Assembly (NCBI RefSeq): GCF_015680405.1
Contig: NZ_JADLJS010000015.1
Location: forward strand, 50,130 to 114,129
Reading direction: 5' to 3'
DNA from: Pseudomonas pudica
Lineage (GTDB): Bacteria; Pseudomonadota; Gammaproteobacteria; Pseudomonadales; Pseudomonadaceae
DNA length: 64,000 nucleotides
A program made the translations under genes and the position numbers. The notes beneath the pieces are model-generated. The model was not told the origin of the DNA. It saw only the letters and a list, made by a program, of their open reading frames with translations, and made no database searches. Below, in pieces: positions 52,156 to 60,445 of the stretch (within the stretch, counting starts at the first letter, position 1; the number at the start of each line of letters is the position of its first letter).

Positions 52156-53109
52156 ATGCCGCCGGACATGACCCATTCCAGCTTTTGCAACTGGATCCGC
52201 TACAAGCACCTGGTGCTGATCGACACCTTGGCGCGTACCCGCAACATGCACGCCACCGCCACGCGCATGAACCTGAGCCAGCCGGCACTGAGCAAGATGT
52301 TGCGTGACCTTGAGGAGCAGTTCGGCTTCGCCCTGTTCGAGCGCCTGCCGCGGAGCATGCCACCCACCGAACTGGGCCAATATGTGGTGCGCTATGCCCA
52401 AGGCGCGCTGGCCGAGTCGCAACAGTTCGTCGACCAGGTCAACCGCCTGCGCAACGGTGGGCACGGCTTCATCCGCGTCGGCGGGATCTTTGCCGCCACC
52501 GCGCTGGTGCTGCCGCAGGCCATCGCCGCGATAAAGGCGCGCAGCCCGTTGCTGTCGATCGAAGTGGTGGAGCATTCCAGCGATCACTTGTTGACCATGC
52601 TGGAGCAGAACAAGCTCGACATCATGATTGGCCGTTTCACTGAAGAACGCTTCGGCCAGCTGTTCGACTTCCAGCCCCTGGAGCCGGAACCGTTCAGCCT
52701 GGTGGTCAACAGCGAGCACCCGCTCAATCAGCTGGAAAGCACGCCGCTGGCAGCGCTGGGCGACTGGCCGTGGGTGCTGTACCCGGTGGGCACGCCGATC
52801 CGCAACCGCCTGGAACAGGCATTTCGTGTTGCCGGCATCGCCACGCCTGCCGACAGCGTCGAAACCATCTCCATGCCCATGTTCCTGCAATTGCTGCAGG
52901 CGGCGCCGATGATCGCCATGTTGCCGCGCTCGATGGTTGCAGCGCAGTTGGCCAGCGGCCAACTGAAAGAATTGCGCAGCCCGTTGCACCTGGCGGCGCT
53001 GGAGTACGGCGTGGTTACCCGAAAGGACGAGCCGCTGAGCGCTTCGGCCCAGGCGTTTGTCGAGATTTTGCTGGAGGGGGCTCGGCGCCGTCAGCAGGAA
53101 CAGGAATGA
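52156..53109 (+). CDS. LysR-family regulator, GbpR-like (second of a tandem pair)
   Basis: 317 residues. The HTH region is NMHATATRMNLSQPALSKML, followed by DLEEQFGFALFERLPRSMPP. The shared RLPR box and the parallel effector start (GFIRVGGIFAATALVLPQAI) show it is a paralogue of the preceding gene. Downstream, a 17-bp palindrome sits before the UxaA-type operon that it may control. Confidence 0.9.
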   Translation: MPPDMTHSSFCNWIRYKHLVLIDTLARTRNMHATATRMNLSQPALSKMLRDLEEQFGFALFERLPRSMPPTELGQYVVRYAQGALAESQQFVDQVNRLRNGGHGFIRVGGIFAATALVLPQAIAAIKARSPLLSIEVVEHSSDHLLTMLEQNKLDIMIGRFTEERFGQLFDFQPLEPEPFSLVVNSEHPLNQLESTPLAALGDWPWVLYPVGTPIRNRLEQAFRVAGIATPADSVETISMPMFLQLLQAAPMIAMLPRSMVAAQLASGQLKELRSPLHLAALEYGVVTRKDEPLSASAQAFVEILLEGARRRQQEQE

Positions 53110-53182
53110 AGCCCCTGGGGCTGCGCAGCGGCTCCAATGGCCCTGAAATGTGATTGATAAACACGCCCTGATACCGGTTTTT

Positions 53183-53199
53183 GATAACCCAGGGTTATC
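53183..53199. promoter_or_regulatory. Palindrome in the promoter region of the UxaA-type operon
   Basis: GATAACCC, A, GGGTTATC, a perfect 8-bp dyad about 95 bases before the start of the dehydratase gene. TGATACCGG occurs 15 bases upstream and again at 51159 in the other divergent promoter, so the cluster may share regulator sites. Confidence 0.5.
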
Positions 53200-53292
53200 G
53201 CACGATCGGATCATCTCATTGGGAATGTTGCCCAAGGCTTCTTACAGTGGTCGCAGCCATAACAAGAAGCCAGCCGCACCCTGAGAGGTCCC

Positions 53293-54834
53293 ATGCAACT
53301 GATTGCCAAGTCCGGCGACCTTGCCGTCATCCGCCTCAACCCGCTGGACAACGTGCTAATCGCCCGCCAGGCCCTGCCGCAAGGCCTGCGCCTGGACGCC
53401 GAAGCGATTACCGTTCGCCAGCCCATCCCCTCGGGCCACAAGCTCGCTACCGAGCGTGTGGAGCAGGGCCAGCCCCTGCGCCGTTACGGGCAGATCATCG
53501 GTTTTGCCTCGCAGGCCATCGACGCCGGCGAACACGTGCATGTGCACAATGTGCAGATGGGCGATTTCGCCCGTGACTACGCGTTCGGTGTCGATACCCG
53601 CAGCCAGCCCGGCCGCGAGGCGCAGTTCCAGGGCATTGTGCGTGCCGATGGCCGGGTCGCCACCCGCAACTACATCGGCATACTCACCTCGGTGAACTGC
53701 TCGGCGACCGTGGCCCGGGCCGTGGCCGACCATTTCCGCCGCGACATCCACCCTGAAGTGCTGGCCGATTACCCGAACATCGACGGCGTGGTGGCACTGA
53801 CCCACGGCGCCGGCTGTGCGGTGGACCCCGGCGGTGAAGCCCTGGGCCTGTTGCGTCGTACCCTGGCCGGGTACGCCGTACATCCCAATTTCGCTGCCGT
53901 GCTCATCATCGGCCTGGGCTGCGAGACCAACCAGATCGAGAGCCTGCTGGAAACGCAGGGCCTGCAGGCCAGCGCCCAGCTGCGCGCCTTCACCATCCAG
54001 GGTATCGGCGGCACCTCCAAAGCCATCGCCGCCGGTATAGAGCAGGTCAAGGCTCTGTTGGCCGAGGCCAACCAGGTGCAACGCCAGCCGGTCAGTGCGC
54101 GGCACCTGGTGGTCGGCCTGCAATGTGGCGGTTCCGATGGCTATTCCGGCATTACCGCCAACCCGGCATTGGGCAATGCCGTCGACCGCCTGGTGGCGGC
54201 CGGTGGCACCGCGATCCTCTCCGAGACCCCGGAGATCTACGGTGCCGAGCACCTGCTGACCCGCCGTGCGGTCAGCCGCGAGGTCGGCGAAAAGCTGCTG
54301 GCCCGCATCCGCTGGTGGGAAGACTACTGCCAGCGCATGAACGCCGAGCTGAACAACAACCCTTCGGCTGGCAACAAGGCCGGGGGCCTGACCACCATCC
54401 TCGAGAAGTCCCTCGGTGCGGTGGCCAAGGCCGGTTCCAGCAACCTGGTCGATGTGTACCAGTACGCCGAAGCGGTGCGGGCCCAAGGCCTGGTGTTCAT
54501 GGATACCCCCGGCTACGACCCGGTTTCGGCCACCGGCCAGGTGGCTGGCGGGGCCAACCTGATCGCCTTCACCACCGGCCGTGGCTCGGCCTACGGCTGT
54601 GCCCCGGCGCCGTCGATCAAGCTGGCGACCAACAACCGGGTGTTCGAACACCAGGAAGAAGACATGGACGTCAATTGCGGCGGCATCGCCGACGGCTCCA
54701 CCAGCATCGAGGAGTGCGGCGCGTTCATCTTCGAGCAGATGCTGCGCATCGCTTCCGGTGAACGCAGCAAGAGTGAACTTCACGGCTACGGTCAGAACGA
54801 ATTCGTGCCCTGGCAGATCGGTGCCGTGACCTGA
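53293..54834 (+). CDS. UxaA/GarD-family acid-sugar dehydratase
   Basis: 513 residues. An N-terminal SAF-like domain (residues about 1-90, AITVRQPIPSGHKLATERVE) is followed by the catalytic domain: ATRNYIGILTSVNCSATVAR, THGAGCAVDPGGEALGL, GLQCGGSDGYSGITANPALG and MDVNCGGIADGSTS. In UxaA/GarD enzymes these cysteines and histidine bind iron. Family substrates are altronate, galactarate and similar aldonates or aldarates. It is the first gene of a four-gene operon with Ldh-type, FAH-type and MFS genes. Confidence 0.88.
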   Translation: MQLIAKSGDLAVIRLNPLDNVLIARQALPQGLRLDAEAITVRQPIPSGHKLATERVEQGQPLRRYGQIIGFASQAIDAGEHVHVHNVQMGDFARDYAFGVDTRSQPGREAQFQGIVRADGRVATRNYIGILTSVNCSATVARAVADHFRRDIHPEVLADYPNIDGVVALTHGAGCAVDPGGEALGLLRRTLAGYAVHPNFAAVLIIGLGCETNQIESLLETQGLQASAQLRAFTIQGIGGTSKAIAAGIEQVKALLAEANQVQRQPVSARHLVVGLQCGGSDGYSGITANPALGNAVDRLVAAGGTAILSETPEIYGAEHLLTRRAVSREVGEKLLARIRWWEDYCQRMNAELNNNPSAGNKAGGLTTILEKSLGAVAKAGSSNLVDVYQYAEAVRAQGLVFMDTPGYDPVSATGQVAGGANLIAFTTGRGSAYGCAPAPSIKLATNNRVFEHQEEDMDVNCGGIADGSTSIEECGAFIFEQMLRIASGERSKSELHGYGQNEFVPWQIGAVT

Positions 54835-54868
54835 TCGCCAGCCCCATCCCTTTTCCAAGGCAACTGCA

Positions 54869-55927
54869 ATGACTCGAGCCACACTTCACAATGTGCAAGC
54901 ACTCACCACCTTCGTCGAGCGGCTGTTCGAAAAGGCCGGCGCCGATGCCGAAGTCGCCCAGGCAGTGACCCGGGTACTTCTCGAAGGCGAATTGCTGGGC
55001 CATCGCACCCATGGCCTGAACCTGGTCAGCCGCTACATCGACGGCATGCTCGGCGGGCAGGTCAAGGCCCGCGCCCAGGTACTGGAGCAGGTGTCGGACA
55101 GTGGCATCTCCAGCCTGTTCGATGGCCACTACCTGTTGGGGCCGTACTGCGTCAGCCGTGCCCTGGACTGCGCGGCAAAGGGCGCCACTTCGCAGGGTAT
55201 CGGCATCGCCGTGGTACGCCGCGCTGCGCATATCGGTTGCCTGGCAGCTTACCTCAAGCCCTATACCGATCAGGGCCTGGTGGCGATGCTGTATTCCTCG
55301 GACCCGTCGGTAGGGCTGGTCTGCGCCCATGGTGGCGTTGACCCGATCTACACCCCCAACCCGATTGCCGCGGGCATCCCGACCCGGGGCGAGCCGATTC
55401 TGCTGGACGTCAGCATGTCCACCGTCACCCTCGGCCTGGTCGGCCAGTGTCGCGACGCCGGCAGCCGCCTGCCCCACCCGGTGCTGGTGAGCAATGACGG
55501 GCAACTGAGCGACGACCCGCGCGACTTCTTCGCCAGCCCGCAAGGCAGCATCCTGCCCTTGGGGGGCCAGGCCTTTGGCCACAAAGGTTTCGCCCTGGCG
55601 CTGCTGGTCGAAGCCCTGACCTCGGGGCTGGCCGGCCATGGCCGCAAGGATGCACCAGACCAGTGGGGTGCATCGGCCACCGCCGTGGTCATCGATCCGA
55701 GTTTCTTCGGCGGCCTGCAAGCGTTCACCGACGAAACCAGCTTCCTCGGCCGGCTGGTCCTGGCCAGCCGGCCACTCGACCCCGAGCGCCCGGTGCGCCT
55801 GCCTGGGCAGGCTGGCCTTGCCTTGCGCCGCCTGGCCCTGGAGCAGGGCGCAAGCCTTTCTTCACAGCTGGTGGCCGACCTTGACCGGCTGGCCGGGCAG
55901 CTGCAATTGCCGGCACTTTCCCAATGA
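54869..55927 (+). CDS. Ldh-family NAD(P)-dependent oxidoreductase (malate/lactate/YlbC type)
   Basis: 352 residues. The family's catalytic histidine lies in LLGHRTHGLNLVSRYIDGML (residues about 41-60) with GIAVVRRAAHIGCLAAYLKP for cofactor binding. Further on are NPIAAGIPTRGEPILLDVSM and GGQAFGHKGFALALLVEALT. Members reduce 2-keto acids or imino acids. In this operon it could oxidise or reduce the 2-keto-3-deoxy product of the dehydratases before hydrolytic cleavage. Its stop overlaps the in-frame ATG at 55924. Confidence 0.87.
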   Translation: MTRATLHNVQALTTFVERLFEKAGADAEVAQAVTRVLLEGELLGHRTHGLNLVSRYIDGMLGGQVKARAQVLEQVSDSGISSLFDGHYLLGPYCVSRALDCAAKGATSQGIGIAVVRRAAHIGCLAAYLKPYTDQGLVAMLYSSDPSVGLVCAHGGVDPIYTPNPIAAGIPTRGEPILLDVSMSTVTLGLVGQCRDAGSRLPHPVLVSNDGQLSDDPRDFFASPQGSILPLGGQAFGHKGFALALLVEALTSGLAGHGRKDAPDQWGASATAVVIDPSFFGGLQAFTDETSFLGRLVLASRPLDPERPVRLPGQAGLALRRLALEQGASLSSQLVADLDRLAGQLQLPALSQ

Positions 55928-55947
55928 ATGACAGTAAGGGTACACAG

Positions 55948-57162
55948 ATGACTGAACGAGCGAACGGCAAGCGACTACCTCTGACTCACGATGCCAGCGC
56001 GTTCGACAGCGGCAGTTGGGTAGGGCGGGTCTGGCTGCCGGACCAGGGCCCTGCGGTGGTACTGGTAAAGGCCGGCGCCGTGCACGACATCAGCGCCCAT
56101 GTAGCCACCGTCTCGGCCCTGCTGGAAGTGGCCGACCCCGTGGCCTACCTGCGCAGCCTGCCGCTGGCCGAGCCGCTGATCGGGCTGCCAGCCTTGCTCG
56201 GCAACAGCGACCCGGCCCTGCGCGACCCGCGCCAGCCATGGCTGCTGGCACCTGTCGACCTGCAGGCGGTGAAGGCCGCTGGGGTAACCTTCGCCACCAG
56301 CCTGCTGGAGCGCGTGGTCGAAGAGCAGGCCAAGGGCGACCCGGCCAAGGCCGATGCCATCCGCGACACCCTGGCCAGCCGCATCGGCGCCGACCTGTCG
56401 CAGATCGTACCAGGCTCGGCCCAGGCCGAAGCGCTGCGCAAGGTGCTGGTGGAGCAGGGCCTGTGGTCGCAATACCTGGAAGTGGGTATTGGCCCGGACG
56501 CCGAGGTGTTCACCAAGGCCCAGCCACTGTCGGCGGTCGGCCATGGCGCCGACATCGGCATCCACCCGAAGTCGAGCTGGAACAATCCGGAGCCGGAGGT
56601 GGTGCTGGCGGTGTCGAGCGATGGTCGCATCAAGGGTGCGACGCTCGGCAACGACGTCAACCTGCGTGACTTCGAAGGCCGTAGCGCCTTGCTGTTGTCA
56701 AAAGCCAAGGACAACAATGCCTCCACCGCGCTTGGCCCGCTGCTGCGTTTGTTCGACGAAAGCTTCGGCCTGGACGACGTGCGCGCCGCCGAAGTGGACT
56801 TGCAGGTGGTGGGCGAAGACGGTTTCATCCTCGCCGGCCGCAGCTCCATGCGTCAGATAAGCCGCGACCCGCAGGACCTTGTGCAGCAAACCCTCAACGA
56901 GAACCATCAATACCCCGACGGCCTGGTGCTGTTCCTCGGTACCTTGTTCGCCCCCAAGCAGGACCGCGACCAACCGGGCAACGGCTTCACCCACAAGCCG
57001 GGCGATGTGGTGAGCATCAGCAACCCGCAACTCGGTACCCTGTGCAACCGCGTGACTACCAGCGACCTGGCGCCGCAGTGGCATTTTGGCCTGCGTGCGC
57101 TGATCGACAGCCTCGGCCGGCGCGGGCTGCTGGACGTAGCAACCACCGCGCGCCAGCCTTGA
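55948..57162 (+). CDS. Fumarylacetoacetate-hydrolase-family protein
   Basis: About 404 residues from the ATG at 55948, which has AAGGG at proper distance; an ATG at 55924 overlapping the previous stop is the alternative. The C-terminal FAH fold has GIGPDAEVFTKAQPLSAVGH, WNNPEPEVVLAVSSDGRIKG and ATLGNDVNLRDFEGR, giving the acidic metal ligands. It probably cleaves the carbon-carbon bond of a 2,4-diketo acid from the preceding steps, releasing pyruvate plus a small hydroxy acid. That pathway role is inferred from the neighbours. Confidence 0.85.
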   Translation: MTERANGKRLPLTHDASAFDSGSWVGRVWLPDQGPAVVLVKAGAVHDISAHVATVSALLEVADPVAYLRSLPLAEPLIGLPALLGNSDPALRDPRQPWLLAPVDLQAVKAAGVTFATSLLERVVEEQAKGDPAKADAIRDTLASRIGADLSQIVPGSAQAEALRKVLVEQGLWSQYLEVGIGPDAEVFTKAQPLSAVGHGADIGIHPKSSWNNPEPEVVLAVSSDGRIKGATLGNDVNLRDFEGRSALLLSKAKDNNASTALGPLLRLFDESFGLDDVRAAEVDLQVVGEDGFILAGRSSMRQISRDPQDLVQQTLNENHQYPDGLVLFLGTLFAPKQDRDQPGNGFTHKPGDVVSISNPQLGTLCNRVTTSDLAPQWHFGLRALIDSLGRRGLLDVATTARQP

Positions 57163-57251
57163 GCGGCGCGCTGCGTCAGGGAGGGCGCAGCTTGAACGAA
57201 GGACCGCCAAGGCGCTGACAGCGCGGCAACAATAATAATAAAGGTCATCAC

Positions 57252-58568
57252 ATGAACCCTATGAAGAAGTACCAACGCATCACCGTCGTGTTCCTGCTGC
57301 TGATCGGCATAGTCAACTACCTGGACCGTAGTGCGCTGTCGATCGCCAACACCTCGATCCAGAAAGACATGATGATCAGCCCGTCGCAGATGGGCATCCT
57401 GTTGTCGGCGTTTTCCATTGCCTATGCCTTTGCCCAGCTGCCGATGGGCATGATCATCGACCGCCTGGGCAGCAAGATCGCCCTCGGTGCCTCGCTGCTG
57501 GGCTGGTCGGTGGCCCAGGCAGCGTTCGGCATGGTCAACAGTTTTGCCGGCTTCATGGGCTTGCGGGTGTTGCTGGGGATTGGCGAGGCGCCGATGTTCC
57601 CATCCGCGGCCAAGGCCCTGTCGGAGTGGTTCGATGCCAACGAGCGTGGTACTCCCACCGGCGTGGTCTGGTCCTCGACCTGCCTCGGCCCTTGCCTGGC
57701 GCCACCTTTGCTGACGCTGTTCATGGTCAACTTCGGCTGGCGCGGCATGTTCATCATCACCGGTGTGATCGGCGTGGTGCTGGCGCTGTGCTGGCTGACC
57801 TTCTACAAAAGCAAGGCACGCTACCTGGCGGAGCTTGCTGCCGAGGGCAAGCCGTTGCCAAGCGGGCAGCAGGTGCCGGCAGCCACTGCACAAGCGCCGA
57901 AGGCCTCGTACTTCGCCGGCTGGCTGGACCTGTTCAAGCACCGTAGTACCTGGGGTGCGGTACTGGGCTTCATGGGCGTGATCTACATGCTCTGGCTGCA
58001 CCTGACCTGGCTGCCTGGCTACTTCGAGCGCGAGCATGGCCTGGACCTGTACAAGACCGCCTGGGTAGTGTCGCTGGCCTATGGCTTTGGCGCAGCGGGC
58101 ACGATCGTTGCCGGCCGTTTCTGTGACTTGCTGGTGAAACGGGGCATGAGCGTGCTGGCCAGCCGCAAGTTCAGCGTGATCACCGGGCTGGTGCTGGCGG
58201 CGCTGTTCACTCTGCCGCTGTCGTTCGTCACCGGCCTGACCGGTTGCATCATTTTGCTGTGCCTGGCGCTGTTCAGCATCAACATGGCCAGTGCCACTGC
58301 CTGGATGATCGTCAACACCATCGTCGACAGCCAGCGCGTGGCCTCGTTTGGCTCGATCCAGAACTTTGGCGGCTACATTGCCGGCTCGGTGGCGCCGATC
58401 GTCACCGGCTTCAGCATCCAGTACTCGGGCTCGTTCACCACGGCGTTCATGATCAGTGCGGTGGTGGCGCTGTGTTCGGCGTTGGCCTACTTCCTCCTGC
58501 TGCAGGCGCCGATTGGCAGTGCCAAGGTCAAGGCGGCGGAGATGGTCGGGGCGACGGAACAGGTGTGA
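57252..58568 (+). CDS. MFS sugar-acid transporter (ACS family, GudP/UxuT-like)
   Basis: 438 residues. It shows GIVNYLDRSALSIANTSIQK in TM1, PMGMIIDRLGSKIALGASLL in loop 2-3 and GIGEAPMFPSAAKALSEWF, signatures of glucarate, galactarate and galactonate permeases. It is the last gene of the UxaA-type operon. A second ACS transporter at 48384 serves the other arm, so two related acids may enter separately. A large inverted repeat follows. Confidence 0.9.
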   Translation: MNPMKKYQRITVVFLLLIGIVNYLDRSALSIANTSIQKDMMISPSQMGILLSAFSIAYAFAQLPMGMIIDRLGSKIALGASLLGWSVAQAAFGMVNSFAGFMGLRVLLGIGEAPMFPSAAKALSEWFDANERGTPTGVVWSSTCLGPCLAPPLLTLFMVNFGWRGMFIITGVIGVVLALCWLTFYKSKARYLAELAAEGKPLPSGQQVPAATAQAPKASYFAGWLDLFKHRSTWGAVLGFMGVIYMLWLHLTWLPGYFEREHGLDLYKTAWVVSLAYGFGAAGTIVAGRFCDLLVKRGMSVLASRKFSVITGLVLAALFTLPLSFVTGLTGCIILLCLALFSINMASATAWMIVNTIVDSQRVASFGSIQNFGGYIAGSVAPIVTGFSIQYSGSFTTAFMISAVVALCSALAYFLLLQAPIGSAKVKAAEMVGATEQV

Positions 58569-58590
58569 ATTCCGGGGGGGCGCTTTGCGC

Positions 58591-58682
58591 CCCAATCGCG
58601 ACGCAAGGCCGCTCCCACAGGTATCGCGCTGGTTTCAACAGCACTGCAATACCTGTGGGAGCGGCCTTGCGTCGCGATTGGG
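58591..58682. repeat. REPIN-like element with perfect 34-bp arms
   Basis: The arm from CCCAATCGCGACGCAAGGCC through GCTCCCACAGGTAT (58591-58624) is exactly inverted at 58649-58682. The loop is 24 bases. Small GC hairpins flank it (GGGGCGCTTTGCGCCCC before, GGGCTGCAAAGCAGCCC after). It may also terminate the sugar-acid operon. Confidence 0.88.
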
Positions 58683-58750
58683 CTGCAAAGCAGCCCCCAA
58701 GCCGATAGCCGATTGTTCAGCGACCCACGGCACTTGCCAGGCATACTGGT

Positions 58751-58766
58751 CTGTATGTATAACCAG
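58751..58766 (+). promoter_or_regulatory. LexA (SOS) box upstream of the repair operon
   Basis: CTGTATGTATAACCAG fits the CTG-N10-CAG operator, with the TATGTATAAC core typical of gammaproteobacterial LexA sites. It lies 30 bases before the start of the FAN1-type gene. Confidence 0.8.
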
Positions 58767-58795
58767 TACCCATTTCAGCCGCCTGACCCCAGCCC

Positions 58796-60445
58796 GTGAT
58801 CGCCCATTCCGTCGACGACCCGTTCTACTACCTGCACAATTTCCGCCAGGTGCTGCTGTGGGTCGAACAGCGCTACGAAGACCTGCTCGACGATCAGGAG
58901 CTGGCTTTCATCCGCACCTTCGGCCAACTGGACGCCCCGGCGCAGGCCCTGATGGTGCGCATGGTCATGCGCAAAGGCGAGCTGTTTCGCAGCGACCGCC
59001 TCGACTATGCCGAAATCGGCGATACCGGGCAGGCCCTGCAACCGTTGCTGGCCCTCGGCTGGGTACGGGAGCCCGCGCAACTGGAACTGGAGCAGCTGTT
59101 CGCCCTGCTGCGCAAGGACGAATTCGCCCGTTGTTTTGCCCCACAGCTGAGCCGCCCCCGCGCCGCCAAGCATGACCTGCTTGCACAGCTGCAACCCTTG
59201 GGCCTGCAAGCCCGGTCATTGGCCGAGTGGTTTCCGGACAGCGGCGTGCGCATCCTCCAGTGGTGCCTGCAACCCTTGTGCGACCGCATGCGCCTGCTGT
59301 TCTTCGGCAACCTGTACCAGGACTGGTCGGACTTCGTCCTCGCCGACCTCGGCTTGTTGCGCTACGAACAGGTGCCGTTCAGCACCGATTCGCGTGCCCT
59401 GCAACAACGCGCCGAAGTCGACCTGGCCATGGCCTTGCACCAGTGCGCCGAGCGCCTGGAGCAGGGCGACGACCCGCTGTCGATCCTGGCAGCCATGCAG
59501 GGCCTGCACAGCGACAACCCATGGTTGGCCCGGCGCCATGCGCGCCTGCAATTCGCCCTGGGCCAGCAATGCGAGCGCCTGGGCGACTGGGCGCAGGCCA
59601 TGGCTGTGTACACGCAATGCAGTCATGCCCAGGCGCGCATCCGCCAGGTGCGGGTGCTGGAGCGCAGCGAGCAGTGGCCCCAGGCCCATGCGCTGGCGCT
59701 GCAACTGGCTGCGGCACCGGCCAACGCCCTGGAAGTGCAGGCGCTGGAACGCATGTTGCCACGCCTGGCACGCAAGCTCGGTGGCCCGCCACAGCGGCGT
59801 CAGCGTGTCGCTCCCCTGGAGCTGATCGAGCTGGAACTGCCTCGGGAACGGGCAGCGCTGGGTGTGGAGGAGGCGGTACGCCAGCACTTGGCCGAAGCCG
59901 ACGGGCCGGTGCATTACGTGGAGAACACCCTGTTCAACAGCCTGTTCGGCCTGCTGTGCTGGGAGGCGATCTTCGCCCCGGTGCCTGGCGCGTTCTTCAA
60001 CCCGTTCCAGGCCGCCCCGCAGGACCTGCACGACGGCGACTTCCAGCAACGCCGCAGTGCTCTGTTCGAACGGTGCCTGGGGCGGCTCGACGATGGCAGC
60101 CATCACCGGGCGATTCTCGACTGCTACACCGCCAAGCAAGGCCTGCAGTCGCCATTCGTGTTCTGGTCTGTGCTCAGTGAAGCATTGCTTGAGCAAGCCC
60201 TGGCCTGCCTGCCGGCGGCCCATTTGAAACAGTGCTTCCTGCGCCTGCTGCAGGACATCCGCAACAACCGCGCCGGCATGCCCGACCTGATCCAGTTCTG
60301 GCCCGAACAGGGTCGCTACCGCATGGTCGAGGTCAAGGGGCCCGGTGACCGCCTGCAAGACAACCAGCTGCGCTGGCTGGAGTTCTGCCGGGTCCACGGC
60401 CTGCCTGTCGCAGTGTGTCATGTGCGCTGGAGCGAAACGCCTTGA
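58796..60445 (+). CDS. FAN1-type structure-specific nuclease (VRR-NUC domain)
   Basis: 549 residues, starting at a GTG. The N-terminus (DDPFYYLHNFRQVLLWVEQR) and the long helical middle match bacterial FAN1. The C-terminal VRR-NUC nuclease has GMPDLIQFWPEQGRYRMVEV followed by KGPGDRLQDNQLRWLEF, giving the Asp...Glu-x-Lys metal site (residues about 497-530). FAN1 proteins cut 5' flaps and help unhook interstrand crosslinks. A LexA box lies in the promoter, and the helicase gene overlaps the 3' end. Confidence 0.93.
   Translation: MIAHSVDDPFYYLHNFRQVLLWVEQRYEDLLDDQELAFIRTFGQLDAPAQALMVRMVMRKGELFRSDRLDYAEIGDTGQALQPLLALGWVREPAQLELEQLFALLRKDEFARCFAPQLSRPRAAKHDLLAQLQPLGLQARSLAEWFPDSGVRILQWCLQPLCDRMRLLFFGNLYQDWSDFVLADLGLLRYEQVPFSTDSRALQQRAEVDLAMALHQCAERLEQGDDPLSILAAMQGLHSDNPWLARRHARLQFALGQQCERLGDWAQAMAVYTQCSHAQARIRQVRVLERSEQWPQAHALALQLAAAPANALEVQALERMLPRLARKLGGPPQRRQRVAPLELIELELPRERAALGVEEAVRQHLAEADGPVHYVENTLFNSLFGLLCWEAIFAPVPGAFFNPFQAAPQDLHDGDFQQRRSALFERCLGRLDDGSHHRAILDCYTAKQGLQSPFVFWSVLSEALLEQALACLPAAHLKQCFLRLLQDIRNNRAGMPDLIQFWPEQGRYRMVEVKGPGDRLQDNQLRWLEFCRVHGLPVAVCHVRWSETP

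Noticed and set aside
53293..57162. Naming the operon garD/uxaA outright
   Set aside because: The dehydratase belongs to the family, but substrate cannot be decided from sequence, and the Ldh and FAH neighbours do not match the classic galactarate or altronate operons.
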